NCBI GenBank assembly: GCA_021397845.1 | Contig: CM038052.1 | Span: 132,251,854 to 132,315,853 of the forward strand | Length of the DNA stretch: 64,000 bases | Direction of reading: 5' to 3' | Source: Areca catechu | Taxonomy: Eukaryota > Streptophyta > Magnoliopsida > Arecales > Arecaceae | Shown: one piece after another, positions 22,384-33,377 of the stretch | Position numbering within the stretch: position 1 is the first letter of the stretch | Layout: each line of letters begins with the position of its first letter | The notes under the pieces: generated by a model | What the model was told of the DNA's origin: nothing | Databases searched by the model: none | The model's input: the letters and a program-made list of their open reading frames with translations, nothing else | Position numbers and translations under genes: made by a program

Positions 22384-22988
22384 CGACCTCCATTCGATCA
22401 GCCAACCCAGCTAATGGCCCAAAGCCAGGGGCATCGAGGCTCCATCTCCTGACATTTCCCTGAGCTCACCTCCGGGATCGACGCCGTGCCATTTTACTTG
22501 GCTTTTGCTAGCTCTCCGAGTCCAGCAGCAAGTTGGGTGTCGAAGTCCCCATAGTGGGTAAGGTTCTCGAGGGAGAAGAGGAGGGTAAATCTGAGGAGGA
22601 TCTGCCAGCAACCCTTCCCCCATTGACCTCCTTCCATTCCTTCATCGGAGACCATGCTAGACAAGGCTTCCAAATACGGGAAGTAAGCAGCCAGGGCCCG
22701 AACATCGGGCGGCACCTTCCCTTAGCCTCTAGAGTATTCTTGGTTGATCCTGCTTTGGTCGATAGCTCCGGTCCCCTTTCGTTCTCTCCTCCTCCTTCCT
22801 TCCACCCAATTCCTCCGTACCGGCACTACACACGTCTTCTTCGTGCCCAATCTTCCCACATGCAAAGCATAAAGTAGGCAAGTTCTCATAGACAAAACAT
22901 TGCCAAAATACCTTAGATTTACCTCTTACCAACACTCCCAGCTTCACTGGCAGAGAATAATCCAGCTCCATCTTCACATGAGCATACT
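22384..22988 (-). pseudogene. LINE ORF1, middle part with zinc knuckle
   Basis: In sense this runs from 22988 (AHVKMELDYSLPVKLGVLV) through VFWQCFVYENLPTLCFACG to the knuckle CFACGKIGHEEDVC (pattern CX2CX4HX4C, all four ligands present), then a charged tail. This is the nucleic-acid-binding half of plant L1 ORF1 proteins. It is preceded by 46939-47574 once GYP-A is removed, and followed by 11958-10982 once COP-E is removed. Confidence 0.85.
22984..22988. repeat. Left TSD of GYP-A (ATACT)
   Basis: ATACT precedes the LTR start TGATGTGGG. ATACC follows the right LTR at 46939-46943, one mismatch. Confidence 0.8.
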
Positions 22989-23733
22989 TGATGTGGGACC
23001 TAGGATGATACATGACTATACTAATGATAATGGATATACAAATGATCTCTTTTTGGTGTTTTAGGTTTTAAGTGTGATTTTTTTTGATTCCCGAAGTTGA
23101 GCAAAGACTAGATCTAGGGGTTCTAGAAAAATAAGATACTTCTAGCATTCAAGTTTAGTCCTTAAACAATGATGAAGAGAGGACCCCGGGATTGAGAAAC
23201 CCCATAGAACCTAGGTCTAAATAAATACTTACTCAGGAGACCAGGGAATGCAAACCTTAAAGTTTCTGATGCGCCCGATGCTGAGTTCTCTCTCACTCGT
23301 CAATGCAGCCTGGAAGATCAAGCCTTCAACCCTACAATTTACCAGCTTTCTGTCTGATGGTCCGAAGGCAAGGGAGCCAATCCTTTGTCCGTGGTACCTG
23401 GAGGACCTGCAAGCAACCAAGAGAAGGGTTTAAAAACAGCAAGTAGGGGTATGAGAAAGTGAAAAGGGCAGAGAAAAGGAGTCGAAGATGGTGGTCGAAG
23501 AGGGTTCTTCTTGTTGGGCATCCGGGTGGATCTTCCAAGTGCCGTCCTAGCTTGAAGATGGACTGGTCACTTGCGAAGAAGAAAGATAACTCAGGGCCTC
23601 TCACCCCTCGATGTCCCGAAGGACAGGCACTCTCTCATAGAGTTCCTAGTCTAAGAAGATAAGGGCTAATGGAAGAAAACTTGAACTCTTTTTTTTCATT
23701 TCATCAAAATTTAAATTACAAGAGGTTAGGGCT

Positions 23734-23744
23734 CCTTTTATAAG
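23734..23744 (-). promoter_or_regulatory. TATA box of GYP-A LTR
   Basis: Minus strand CTTATAAAAGG, preceded by an AATTCAAATGAGACTTAGG stretch. The equivalent in the right LTR is at about 28745-28755. Confidence 0.6.
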
Positions 23745-23931
23745 CACCTAAGTCTCATTTGAATTCAAATGAGGGGAGTTATAAAAATATTAAACAAGGG
23801 GCACCCAAATCTGAATTTAATCCCTTGAAATTCGAATTCTTGGATGCTTGGTCGACCTTGCTTTGGTGGAGGAGCTTGATTTGGGGGATGTTGTCTTTTG
23901 ATTCAAGGTGGTGCCCAATTGATTTAATTTC

Positions 23932-24165
23932 TTCCATGGCTGACCATGACTCTTTGGGAAGAAGGCTTGATGTGGGGGCTTGAAGAAAGAATCATGTCTT
24001 CAAAAATCATGGAATGCTTCAACCTTCCTTGGCTGACCACGCTTCTTTGGAAAAGAGCTTGATGTGAAGGCTTGAAGAAAGGAACATGTCTTCAAAATTC
24101 ATGGGATGCTTCAACCTTCCTTGGCCGACCAAGCTTCTTTGGAAAAGAGCTTGATGTGAGGAGTG
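23932..24165. repeat. Tandem ~92-bp repeat in GYP-A LTR
   Basis: One partial copy (23932-23982) and two full copies (from about 23981 and 24074). Each has GAAGAAAG-A-CATGTCTTCAAAA, ATGCTTCAACCTTCC, TGGC-GACCA and TTTGGAAAAGAGCTTGATGTG. The right LTR has the matching set at 46244-46470. Confidence 0.85.
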
Positions 24166-24627
24166 GGATAGGAATTTGTTGGCTTGGAGCATGGGCATCC
24201 AACTAGCATTGACTTTGAATCCCTCCATTCTCTCTTGGCCGCCCAAGTGTCTTGATGAAGTGGCACCTCCTCATGCCACATGGCACTGATGAAGTGGCAT
24301 TCCAGGCATTGAAATGGTGATCCAACTTTGCATGGGGAAGATGGCTTGATCCATCAACTGGGCATGACTCAAATGTCCACTCCAGCTTGAGCTCAATCAT
24401 CAAGTAGACTTAGGCTTAAACCAATATAGCTAAATACAGGACCCATTGACCTAGCTTGACCAAATTGGCTAAGGTACAAGTCTAAAACAAAAATTGGAAC
24501 TAAGTACATGACTCAAAATTAAAATGCTCAGGATTAAAGTTTTATTATAGGACCCAACAAATTAAAACTCTAATAAGAGATTCATAGAAGGTTGAGGAGC
24601 CTCTATCAAATCTCGGTGCCCATACCA

Positions 24628-25115
24628 ATCCTCTCGGGTGGGAGGAACTCGACCCTATTGAGTAAGGGTTGATTTGGCTTCGGTATTTCACAAGAAGGTC
24701 GGGGTCAAGGCACTGCAAATCTTCTCAGGTAATCCATGAATCATCAGACTCTGGTCGGCCTTGCCAATGGATCAAGTAATGCTGATAGCCTTTGCCTCGG
24801 GTAGCGATAGCTTGATCATCCAGGACATGCTCAATCCATCCTCCTCTCTCAAGTAAATTGGAGGTGGACAGTCAGGGTCAGTTCCCTCTCAAAGGATTGG
24901 TCAGGCCCAAATGGCTCGCTGGGTATGGTTGCCAGTTTCCTATACTCGACTAAGTTTAAGATATTGAAAGTCAAGCTAATGCCATAATCCGGGGGTAGCT
25001 CAAGCACATAGGCATTAAGGCTAACTCTCCTTATCACTCTAAAGGGGCCAGCTCCAGGAGCATGAAGTTTCTTAACAGTTTCTGGTGGAAACCATTCAGG
25101 CATAAGCCTAATCAC
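24628..25115 (-). pseudogene. GYP-A chromodomain region (pol C-terminus)
   Basis: Frame 25115-24849 reads FRVIRRVSLNAYVLELPPDY and FNILNLVEYR, the GPY/F-to-chromodomain linker of chromovirus integrases. It is followed on the minus strand (about 24850-24690) by HVLDDQAIATRGKGYQ, YLIHWQGRPESDDSWIT and a stop before EDLQ. The chromodomain directs insertion by binding histone marks. Only this tail of pol is kept; nothing resembling RT or the integrase core lies upstream. Confidence 0.85.
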
Positions 25116-25335
25116 TATAGAATCTCCTATGTCAAATTCTTTGGCTCGCTTTCAGGAATCAGCCAATTTCTTGTATGTATTGTTACTTTATATTAGTTTT
25201 TTTTGGCTAATTTCTTTATGCGTGTTGTGCGAATGACTTTGTGGACTCTGAGACTTGTACAGACACCTAACAAATGCAGACTCAACTATGCATTCCTATT
25301 GAGAGGAATTTTATTGGACTCTCTAGGTCATAAGC

Positions 25336-25659
25336 CTAACAAATTATAGACTCTCTAGGTTTGACCGTGGTCTGGCATGCATATAAAAATTTATAGTGGA
25401 TCCCTAGCAAATGCCACAAGGTCTTCCAAAAGTAGGTCACAAACCTAACATATTCACAGCACTGGTGTAACTGAATGACCTCAACAAAGTATAATTTGAT
25501 AGTTTGGAGAACATTGGAAGCCTTAGGGTATGATAGGATATAAAAATCGAAGTCTTGGGATAATCTATTAGAAACATGAAATAGACCTTGGTTTCCTGGG
25601 AAGACCTTAAGATTTGAATATTGATCTATGGTGTAAGATTTAGGGTAGGCTGGATGCTC
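25336..25659 (-). CDS. Orphan ORF in GYP-A, homolog in GYP-D
   Basis: The frame is open for about 107 codons (no ATG at the start; probably a remnant of a longer frame). It aligns with the ORF at 33776-33378 of GYP-D. Shared features in order are N-KV, QGLF-V, QD-D-Y-L, F-E, YFW-TLWHLLGI and a terminal ES. Nucleotide divergence is large, yet TLWHLLGI is identical, so the protein seems to have been constrained. It lies between gag and the chromodomain, where PR-RT-IN would be. I recognise no known family with certainty. Possible roles are a structural or regulatory protein of non-autonomous elements. Confidence 0.55.
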   Translation of the reverse strand, partial: EHPAYPKSYTIDQYSNLKVFPGNQGLFHVSNRLSQDFDFYILSYPKASNVLQTIKLYFVEVIQLHQCCEYVRFVTYFWKTLWHLLGIHYKFLYACQTTVKPRESIIC

Positions 25660-26205
25660 CTAGATGGTGGAAGGTCATCAGGAAGGTCTTCGAAAAATTT
25701 ATCTTGAAAGTCTTCTAAAATAACATCTACTTCCTGAGGTTGCTACTTAGGAACTTGTTCCTAGACCTCTTTTATGAACAACTCCTGTGAACCCTCACTT
25801 TCATCTGATATGTTTGATCCTAGCTCAGTCACTCCTTCAAATTCTATAGTGGGTTCAGGATCTTTTTCTATTAATTTATCAGTGATCTCAACCTTGCATC
25901 CACCTTCATCATACTCCTCCACTAGACTTGATTCATAAATGTCTTCTTTGAATTCTTCAGTGGACTCAGGAGTTTCTTTCTCTAGATTCTTTATGGGTTC
26001 AACCTTTTCTCCTCGAAATTTTTAATGGGTTTTTCCTCTTCCCCTTCATATCCATTAATTAAACTTGGTTTAGTCTCATAAACTTCTTCCTCAGGCTTAC
26101 TAATGGGTTCAGGGGTCTTTTCCTTGCAAACTATTAGGATAGGAGTGGTAGGCTGGTTTGAAGGAATCTATCTAAGAATTGGCCTAAAGGTGCTAATCAT
26201 GCTGG
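25660..26205 (-). pseudogene. GYP-A acidic Glu/Ser/Pro-rich gag linker
   Basis: The minus strand reads as Glu-, Ser-, Pro- and Lys-rich peptide pieces (TPEPISKPEEEVYETKPS, GYEGEEEKPIKNFEEK) with stops. A similar acidic region follows the gag zinc knuckle in GYP-B (40690-40800) and GYP-D (33800-34200). No zinc knuckle was found in GYP-A itself. Confidence 0.5.
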
Positions 26206-26930
26206 GCTTAGGTCAGCTGCTCATGAGTTCTCTTTGATAAGACTTGAATTCTCTAACAATCTGATAAGCTTCCTCTAGAGTATGAATTTTTCGTTGAAGT
26301 AATTCCCCCTGAGTGTCCTTGAATAGGCCTCCTCGAAATCTAGATATGGTCATGGTCTTAGATTTAGTTGTGTTACATCGCTTGAGAAACCCCTTGAATT
26401 CGTCAATATACTCAGACACTAGTTTATCACCTTGTCTCAGTTTGTACCATTGGTCCAAAAGTCTTTGCTTATAAAATCTACCTAGGTCCAGCTACGTATT
26501 CTATCTCCCCTTTCATAACATTCATCCTCAATAGCTGCCCAAGGCCACTTAGCATATCAGGTTAACCTACGTATGGCCAATCTAAATTTCTCTAACTTCG
26601 ACAGCCTAGAGTACTCGAAATAGTGATCCATGCTCTCCTCCCAATCGATATACACCTCTTGTCTTCCATCAAAAGTGGGTGCATAAGGTTGGGTGCTCCT
26701 ATGGGTCTCTTCTCAGAGTCAACCAAGTATGGGTATGGGCTCCTAGGGCTAGACTCAGGGGCAAGATCATGATCATAGGCTCTTGGATCAAGGGAATTGG
26801 GCCTAGAGGAGTTGAATCTAGCATGGGCCTTATGGGTTTCTGCCCATGCCTCTGCTTGGGCCATCTTTTGGTCCAATTGGACCAGCTGTTCGCTGAGGGC
26901 CCGCAAGTGGGCTTCAAGGTTTGATCCCAT
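26206..26930 (-). pseudogene. GYP-A gag
   Basis: It starts at the ATG at 26930 (MGSNLEAHLRALSEQLVQLD, a coiled-coil-like N-terminus). The capsid domain is in a second open frame (26458-26213) with MDQWYKLRQGDKLVSEYIDE, then CNTTKSKTMTISRFRGGL and LEEAYQIVREFKSYQ, typical of Retrotrans_gag. The region between is frameshifted. It is clearly related to the GYP-B gag at 40174-40440 (LLDQWQKLTQGNKSVADYI, VTLSRFRAGL). Confidence 0.85.
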
Positions 26931-27090
26931 GACTACACTAGGCTGGATAAGGACTGATGGGCTAATGGAGTCCTAATCTAGACTAGACATGCAACATACA
27001 ACGGAGGGTACTATGGTTTGCTAGATATAGAAGTTCAAACAGAATGGGTTAACGTAGAAGACACACAGCATAACAACTAGCCCGTTCATC

Positions 27091-27208
27091 GGCCAGGTAA
27101 GAGGTGGGAGTGTGGGAGGCCCCCTTTGCTTTCGCAAGGACCCAATTAAAGAACCACAACACCGCTTAGGTTGTTTGATGCTAAACCTCTTGCCTTAGAC
27201 ACCAGCTT
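27091..27208 (-). promoter_or_regulatory. Shared leader module, GYP-A copy
   Basis: On plus: GGCCAGGTAAGAGGTGGG, GGGAGGCCCCCTTTGCTTTC, ACCCAATTAAAGAACCAC and GCCTTAGACACCAGC (successive blocks). About 160 nt upstream of gag in the sense direction. Matches COP-E, GYP-B and GYP-D leaders block by block. Confidence 0.65.
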
Positions 27209-27586
27209 CCTGGTACTAATTGAAGGGTTGCATGCACTAGCTTCCTCAAAATGGTTAAACCCGACTCATTAATGTCCCTAAGCTATTAGGTTACTAATTA
27301 TTTTAGATTAGGCTTAGGTTCGAATGCAAGGGTGGTGGTTTTCGGGATAAGGAAAGGTAAAGACCTCCTTCCCTTTGATATTATCGCCCTTAAGCAAATA
27401 TGTAGATGATGGCATACATATGACCTAATGAAATGCATTTAAGTTTCTTTTTTTTTTGTCTTTTGATGTATATTAGCAGAAATATAAGATGCTGAAATTA
27501 AATAATATGAGCCTAAAGTGCAAAATTAAACTATATGGAAATGAAAGTATAATGAAATGAACTTGCTAGAAATTCAGAGCAGAATG

Positions 27587-27642
27587 TTCTCAGATAGTAA
27601 TCTGGCATGTAAAAATCTACGAATTGAGATAAAATCTGAGAA
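27587..27642 (-). ncRNA. Conserved leader fold-back, GYP-A copy
   Basis: Outer arms TTCTCAG (27587-27593) and CTGAGAA (27636-27642) pair perfectly. The interior can form shorter helices (ATCT/AGAT, GTA/TAC). It corresponds to the stronger hairpin of GYP-D at 35306-35366. RNA structure within the element transcript is inferred. Confidence 0.5.
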
Positions 27643-27986
27643 AATTCTCAAACATACTATCAATTATGTGGAATCTAGACAAAAATCAGCAAAATCAGAT
27701 ATTATTACAGGGTAGAAACAAATAAAAATAGCAGACCATGTACTGGGTTGGAAAAATGCAGAAATTTTAAAGATGTGAAATCTATGATGCAAAAATTTTC
27801 TTTAGGATCTAAAATCTATCTCCTTGTTTTTTCCTTCAAGGGCCAATCACATCGGCACCCCTACATACCATAGAAAATCTTCTTGAATGGGATGTGAGGG
27901 TCTTGCAGCCCTACTTTTTTCTATGACCGGACGGCCATGGTGAAGCACCCAATCGAAGTACTTAAAGAGAACTAAGCCCTAACCAG

Positions 27987-27998
27987 GCTCTGATACTA
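27987..27998 (-). other. Primer binding site of GYP-A
   Basis: Plus GCTCTGATACTA; one mismatch from the Met-tRNA site GCTCTGATACCA seen in the other elements. It lies 4 nt from the 5' LTR. Confidence 0.85.
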
Positions 27999-28002
27999 GA
28001 AA

Positions 28003-28802
28003 TGATGCGGGTGAAGATGATGAGGGACTATACAAATGATGAGATGAATATGAAAATGATCTCTTTTTGGTGTTTTAGGTTTTAAGTGATTTTTGATTCC
28101 CGAAGTTGAGCAAAGACTAGATCTAGGGGTTCTATAAAAACAAGATACTTCTAGCATGCAAGTTTAGTCCATAAACAATGATGAAGAGAGGACTCGCGAT
28201 TTAGAAACTCTGTAGGACTTAGCTCTAAATCAATACCTACTTAGAAGACCAGGGAATGCAAACCTTAAAGTTTCTGACATGCCCAATGCCGAGTTCTCTC
28301 ACACTCTTGGATGCGGCTTGGAAGATCAAGCCTTCAACCCTACAAATTCACTGGCTTTCTGTCTGATGGTCCGAAGGCAAGGGAGACCGAATCCTTTGTC
28401 CATGGCACCTGGAGTACCTACGAGCAACCAACAGAAGGGTTAGAAAACAGCAAGTAGAGGTATGAGAAAGTAAAAAGGGAGGAGAAAAAGGAATCGAAGA
28501 TGGTGGTCAAAGAGGGTTCTTCTTGTTGGGCATCCAGGTGGATCTTCCAGGGGGCGTCCTAGGTTGAAGATGGACTGGTGGCTTGCAAAGGAGGATGGTA
28601 ACTCAGGGCTTCTCACCCGTCGATGTCCCGAAGGATAAAGGCACTCTCTCACAGAGTTCCAAGTCTAAGAAGACAAGGGCTAATGGAAGAAAACTTGAAC
28701 TCTTTTTTTCATTTCATCAAAATTTAAATTACAAGAGGTTAGGGCTCCTTTATAAGCACCTAAGTCTCATTTGAATTCAAATGAGGGGAGTTACAAAAAA
28801 TA
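28003..28802 (-). repeat. GYP-A 5' LTR, left part
   Basis: Begins TGATGCGGGTG and matches 22989-23785 of the 3' LTR. It is cut by GYP-B after ...ACAAAAAATA. The rest of this LTR resumes at 46097. Confidence 0.92.
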
Positions 28803-30006
28803 TGGTGCGGGCACCAGGGCCAAAAGAAGTCGACATGTTGAACCCACATCCTTGTGGATCACCTGTAAGTAAAACCCTGAACCCAAACCCTATTTATCCT
28901 ATAAATATTTATTTTAAATTTTGTTATTTTGGTTTAGTTAGGGTAAACCCTTTTTACCAACTGTAATTAGGATTTTGTTTATTTGGGATAAAACCCTTTT
29001 TACCTAGTTGAGTCGAAACTCCAATTGAGTCAAACCCTAATTACCCAATTGGGATTTTAATGGTCCAGTTTGAGTTAGCCCTTTTTACCAACTTTAATTG
29101 GATTTTTATTTTGAAAGCCTAATTAAGTATGGTTGGTTCAATTAGTTATCAGATGGTTAGTAATTTTGTTTGAGTCCGGTAAGAAAGTTATTTATTGAGT
29201 CCTGTTTTACAAGGGAAACCCAATTGACAACCCATGTGCATCCATGTGCATCCAATTGAAGATCCATGTGCATCCAAGACAAACCATATGCTAGTCTAAG
29301 CCACAAACTCCTCTAGGCACCACCTTTTGAAGGATTTGGACATCACCACATGACATTTGGACAACACCATTTGGACATTTTATTTTGGGACAAGAAAACA
29401 TGCCATATCACTTGTGTTTGGACATGCAACATCACCACATGGCAAGGCTCTTGGGTTAGCCCATGAGAAGAAGTTTTAGGCTTCACTTAAAATTAAGATA
29501 AGTAAGAGAAGGACTCCTAAATTGGCACCCTCCCACATAATATTCCATGCCAAATCCAAAGTCGGCCACTCTTCCAAGGAGCTTCTTTTTGTCGCCCACT
29601 TCAAGGAGAGTCCCAGGTTAAATTGCTCACTTAAGGGAGGAAGGTTTGTTGGGTTTCTACACATAGCATTTCACTCAACAAGTTACTAGTTGCTTAAGCT
29701 TCAAGAACTCAAGAGTTTTATCTGAACCCTTGAGTCTTCCCCAATCCAAACTGAAGAGTCCAAGCACCTGCAGATGGCCACATTATCAAGACTCCTGAGT
29801 CCAATCATCATGACCAACCAAGGAAGCAATCGTGGCCTTCATCAAAGTTTATCTCCATCCCATCTTGGGACCAACCTTGGATAAGAGTCCTATAAAATCC
29901 ATCAAGCAGGAGTCCAAGCTACTTAAATCTAAATTCTATTCTACAGTTGTAGTTCAAAGGGAACAAAAGTTTTGTATTTTAGTCCCTTACTTCACTGGTT
30001 GGGGAT

Positions 30007-30015
30007 CTATAAATA
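30007..30015 (+). promoter_or_regulatory. TATA box of GYP-B LTR
   Basis: CTATAAATACC; the 3' LTR has CTATAAATG at 45479-45487. Confidence 0.6.
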
Positions 30016-30346
30016 CCCCACCAGCCCTCCCTGTAATTCATGAAATTATTATTTAAATACAACAAAATTTTGCTGAGTTTTTCCTTTGCTGTGTGCATCG
30101 CTAGGTGTGAGGCCCTTCCTTTATTTTTTGGAGCATCGTGGGGTGTGAGGCCCTATTTATCCAAGCCATCAAGAATCCAATCCACCATTCCTAAACCCTT
30201 CTTTCTTTCATTCTTTCCTTTCATTTGTGCTTCTTCCTAATTCGTATTTCTTTGTTGAGTGTGCAGGTGATCGAGAATTGAAGCCATGGTTTCTTGCCTC
30301 CAAACCAGCATTGCATGGAAAATCGGAGCCCAGAAGCAAGATCTCA

Positions 30347-30351
30347 TAATC
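30347..30351. repeat. Left TSD of LTR-C (TAATC)
   Basis: TAATC here and at 38231-38235, directly outside the LTR-C ends. Confidence 0.9.
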
Positions 30352-30987
30352 TGATGCGGATGACTCTAAGATTGCTAAGCATGCATGAAAGCAGTAAACT
30401 AATTTTTTTTTTTTTATAATTAATTTGCAGGCTAGATTTTTAAAATAAAATAAAAACTAGTAGGAATAAAAGTAATGCAAAGAATCATCGTATCACAAAC
30501 AAACTCATGAAAAATAATAAATTCCAAGACCCAAGATTGAGAAACTACGGATTAAGATAGCTTATCTTCATCAAATCAGAAATTAAAAGAAGGAAAGGAT
30601 GTTACTAATCAGTGATTTGAAGAACTTCCGATGAAGAGATCACACAGCACTCTGATTAGAGTCTGGATGATGAAGCTTGGTTTCCTTGATTAGATGGCTG
30701 ATTTGGGTGGTCTTGGAGGAAAGGAAAGCCTTCTCTGGGGAGGTGAAACACCTTGGGGATCCTACAAAATATTAAGGGTCAATCAAAATAGCAAGTAAGA
30801 AAAGAATGGGAACTAGGTTTAGAAGGAATCAGGTTAGGGTTTAAAAGCGGGGCGGCTTGAAGCTTGATGAAGATCTCCTCGCTTGGCAGCCTAGGGCACA
30901 CCTTCTTGGATGTGTGAAGGCTTGGATGCCAGTGAGTTAGGGCGTGGAAGGATGCTAAGGTAGCAAGGAATTCGGCCAAGCACAATA

Positions 30988-32739
30988 TGATGTGGAACAA
31001 GGGTTAGGGCTAGGGATGCCGGGATGGATGCTTATGATGCAAGAAATTTCTTTTCTTTTTTTTTTAGGGTTTATGAGTTTTTTTGTTGCTATTCTTAGGT
31101 TTTTGGTTCCCGATCACAAGCAAAGACAAGAAATAAACGAATTGCAAAATGGAAGCTTATACTAGCAGTTTAAATCCCTAAAAAGTGAAAACAAGAACAG
31201 GATCCCGGGATTAAGAAACCCCGGTAGGACTAGCTCGAGATGCAATACCTACTTAGGAGATAGAGAGAGCAAACATCACACATCTGAAGCACTTGATGCA
31301 GAGATCGCTCAACTCGACGGATGCGGCCTGGATGCTTGAGCAGTCAAACCCGTGGAAGCACTGGCTTTCGGTCGGAAGGTCGCATGGCAAAGCCGACTGT
31401 CTCCGGTGCCTGAGATGCCAAGGAGGACCTGTAGGCAAACAAAAGAGGGATTAGTAACTAAAGGAGAGATGTACTGAAAGAGACTGAGATGGGGTTGAGA
31501 AGGGGCTTCGAGCTCGGTGTCCGGCTGGATTCCGAAGTCGAAGAAGGAGATAACTTGGGGCCTCGCACCCCGTGACATCACGAAGGATGAAGGAAAGTGG
31601 CCTCACACCACTCGACGTCCAGGAGGATGAAGGACTCGCGATGCCCTGGGGCGACGGACAGGTGGCCTCACACCACTCGACGTCCCTAGGGATGAAGGCA
31701 ACTTCACTCAAACCTAGCCTAAGAGACAAGGGTAGGAGGATAGAAAACTCAAACTTTGTTTCATTAATCATTCAATAGCTTTACAATGGAGGGGTTGGGT
31801 CCTTTAAATAGGCATCCAAGGCCCATTTGAATTCAAAAATTTTCAAAACCCTTGAACCCAAAAGTTGGCGCCCACATGGATGGGTATGATTCTTCATGGC
31901 CGACCAAATGGAGAGAGCTTTGGGCATGGCATGTGGGAGGGCTTGGTGAGGGGGATTGGCCTCTTGACTTCCTTCATTTGCATGCTCATTTTTGGAAGAA
32001 AACGTGGAACAAGGCTTGCTTGAAGGGATGTGCTTCCTTGGATCCTTCAACGCCCTCTTTGGAGAGATTCATGGCCGACCAAATGGAGGGAGCTTTGGGC
32101 GTTGCAAGGTTGAAGGCTTGGAGAGGGGAGTGTGTCCTTTGACCTTCCATTCTTGCATGAACACTTTGGGAAGAAGGCTTGGAAGAGGGCTTGCTTTGTG
32201 GCTTGGTCTCTTCAAGGATCTTCAACGCCCCATATCTTGATGGATCATGGCATGATGTAAGGGAGGGAAGAGGGGGATGATGTCTCCTCCTTCCAAGGTC
32301 GCCCAAGAGCAATTTGGCAAGGAGAGGGCGTGTGGAATGCATGAGGGCGCCTCCTTGTTTCCTTCCCTGGATGCCCAAGTGGCAATAGATGTGGCGCCAC
32401 ATAGGTGGCTGAGGTGGCACCTGTGTTGGCATCTACCCAAGTGCAAGAGGTGGGCTCGCCCATAAGGACTTGACTAGATCTTGAGAGCTAGGTTGACTTC
32501 AATTAGGCTTGGGCCCATCCAAACTCAAACTCGAACCAAAAATAAATACCGGACTCAAGACCTAAACTTGACCCAAATTGGTCGAGGTACAAGACTAAAC
32601 AAACTTGGACTAGGTACATGACTAAAATTATAAAATTACTTTGGCTCAAAGCCTTATTACAGGACTCACAGAAGTGGAACCCTAATCTGAGATTCACAGA
32701 GGGTTGAGGAGCCTCTGTTGGATCCTGGTGCCCACACCA
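30988..32739 (-). repeat. GYP-D 3' LTR
   Basis: TATA-like minus-strand CCTATTTAAAGG (31812-31801). Carries repeated TCATGGCCGACCAAAT blocks (about 31896 and 32069) like those in the GYP-A LTR. The many long open frames in this LTR on both strands (up to 148 codons at 32432-31986) recur in the other LTR simply because the LTRs are copies. Confidence 0.93.
31801..31812 (-). promoter_or_regulatory. TATA-like box of GYP-D LTR
   Basis: Minus strand CCTATTTAAAGG; identical in the other LTR at 36352-36363. Confidence 0.5.
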
Positions 32740-33280
32740 GTTCTCCTAGGGTGGGTGGAAATCGATCCTATCGAGTAAGGGTTAGTTTGGCTTTGGTACC
32801 TCTCCAGAATATCGGGGTCGATGCGCTGCAAGTCCTTCCGTGTGATCCACGAGTCATTGGATTCGGGTCGGCCTTGCCATTGGACCAAGTAACGTTGATA
32901 GCCCTTGCCCCGGGTAGTGATGGCTTGGTCATCTAGGACATGCTCGATCTTCTATCCTCGCTTAGGTATATTTGGAGGTGGACACTCAGGTTCAGGTTCA
33001 CTCTCAAAAGGGAGGTCAGGCCCAAATGGCTCACTGGGTATGTTTGCGGGTTCCCTATACTCGACTCAGTCAGAGATACTGAATGTCGAGCTAATTCCAT
33101 AATCCGAAGGTAATTCTAGCACATAGGCATTAGGGCCCATTCTCCTAATCACTTTAAAGGGACCAGCCCCACGAGCATGAAGCTTCTTAATGGTTTCCAG
33201 TGGAAACCGTTCAGGCCTGAGCCTAATCATTACAAAATCCCCTATTTCAAACTCTTTTTCTCACTTTCGGGAATCAGCTA
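32740..33280 (-). pseudogene. GYP-D chromodomain region
   Basis: Frame 32888-32694 contains the chromodomain: VQWQGRPESNDSWITRKDLQ followed by RIDPDILERY. It is preceded (about 32960-32890, other frames) by DDQAITTRGKGYQ. A diverged GPY/F-like linker lies at 33240-33060. The same tail is kept in GYP-A and GYP-B. The frame is broken from the upstream parts. Confidence 0.85.
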
Positions 33281-33377
33281 AATTATTTTAAAAATTGTAT
33301 TTAATGCATAATCCTAACATGATGCAAATGCAGACTCAACTATGCAATCTTTTTGAGAAAAAAAAATTATTGGACTC

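Larger units (their letters stand above)
22989..24627 (-). repeat. GYP-A 3' LTR
   Basis: The plus strand begins TGATGTGGGACC and ends GGTGCCCATACCA. Minus-strand TATA is TTATAAAAGG (23744-23734). It contains a roughly 92-bp tandem repeat at about 23981-24163 with TTCCTTGGC-GACCA in each unit. Confidence 0.92.
26931..27986 (-). other. GYP-A leader (untranslated)
   Basis: About 1.06 kb with no coding sequence between PBS and gag. It contains the shared leader module (27091-27208), a block CCCGACTCATTAATGTCCCT found in all the gypsy leaders here, and the conserved fold-back at 27587-27642. Confidence 0.8.
28803..30351 (+). repeat. GYP-B 5' LTR, left part
   Basis: Matches 44287-45825. Contains TATA CTATAAATA (30007-30015) and, about 85 bp downstream, two copies of a GCATCG-GGTGTGAGGCCCT unit (30095-30155). 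Interrupted at 30351 by LTR-C. Confidence 0.92.

Noticed and set aside
31986..32432. 148-codon minus frame repeated at 36549-36995
   Set aside because: Present twice only because the two GYP-D LTRs are copies. Similar long frames occur on both strands of the LTR, and no domain is recognisable.
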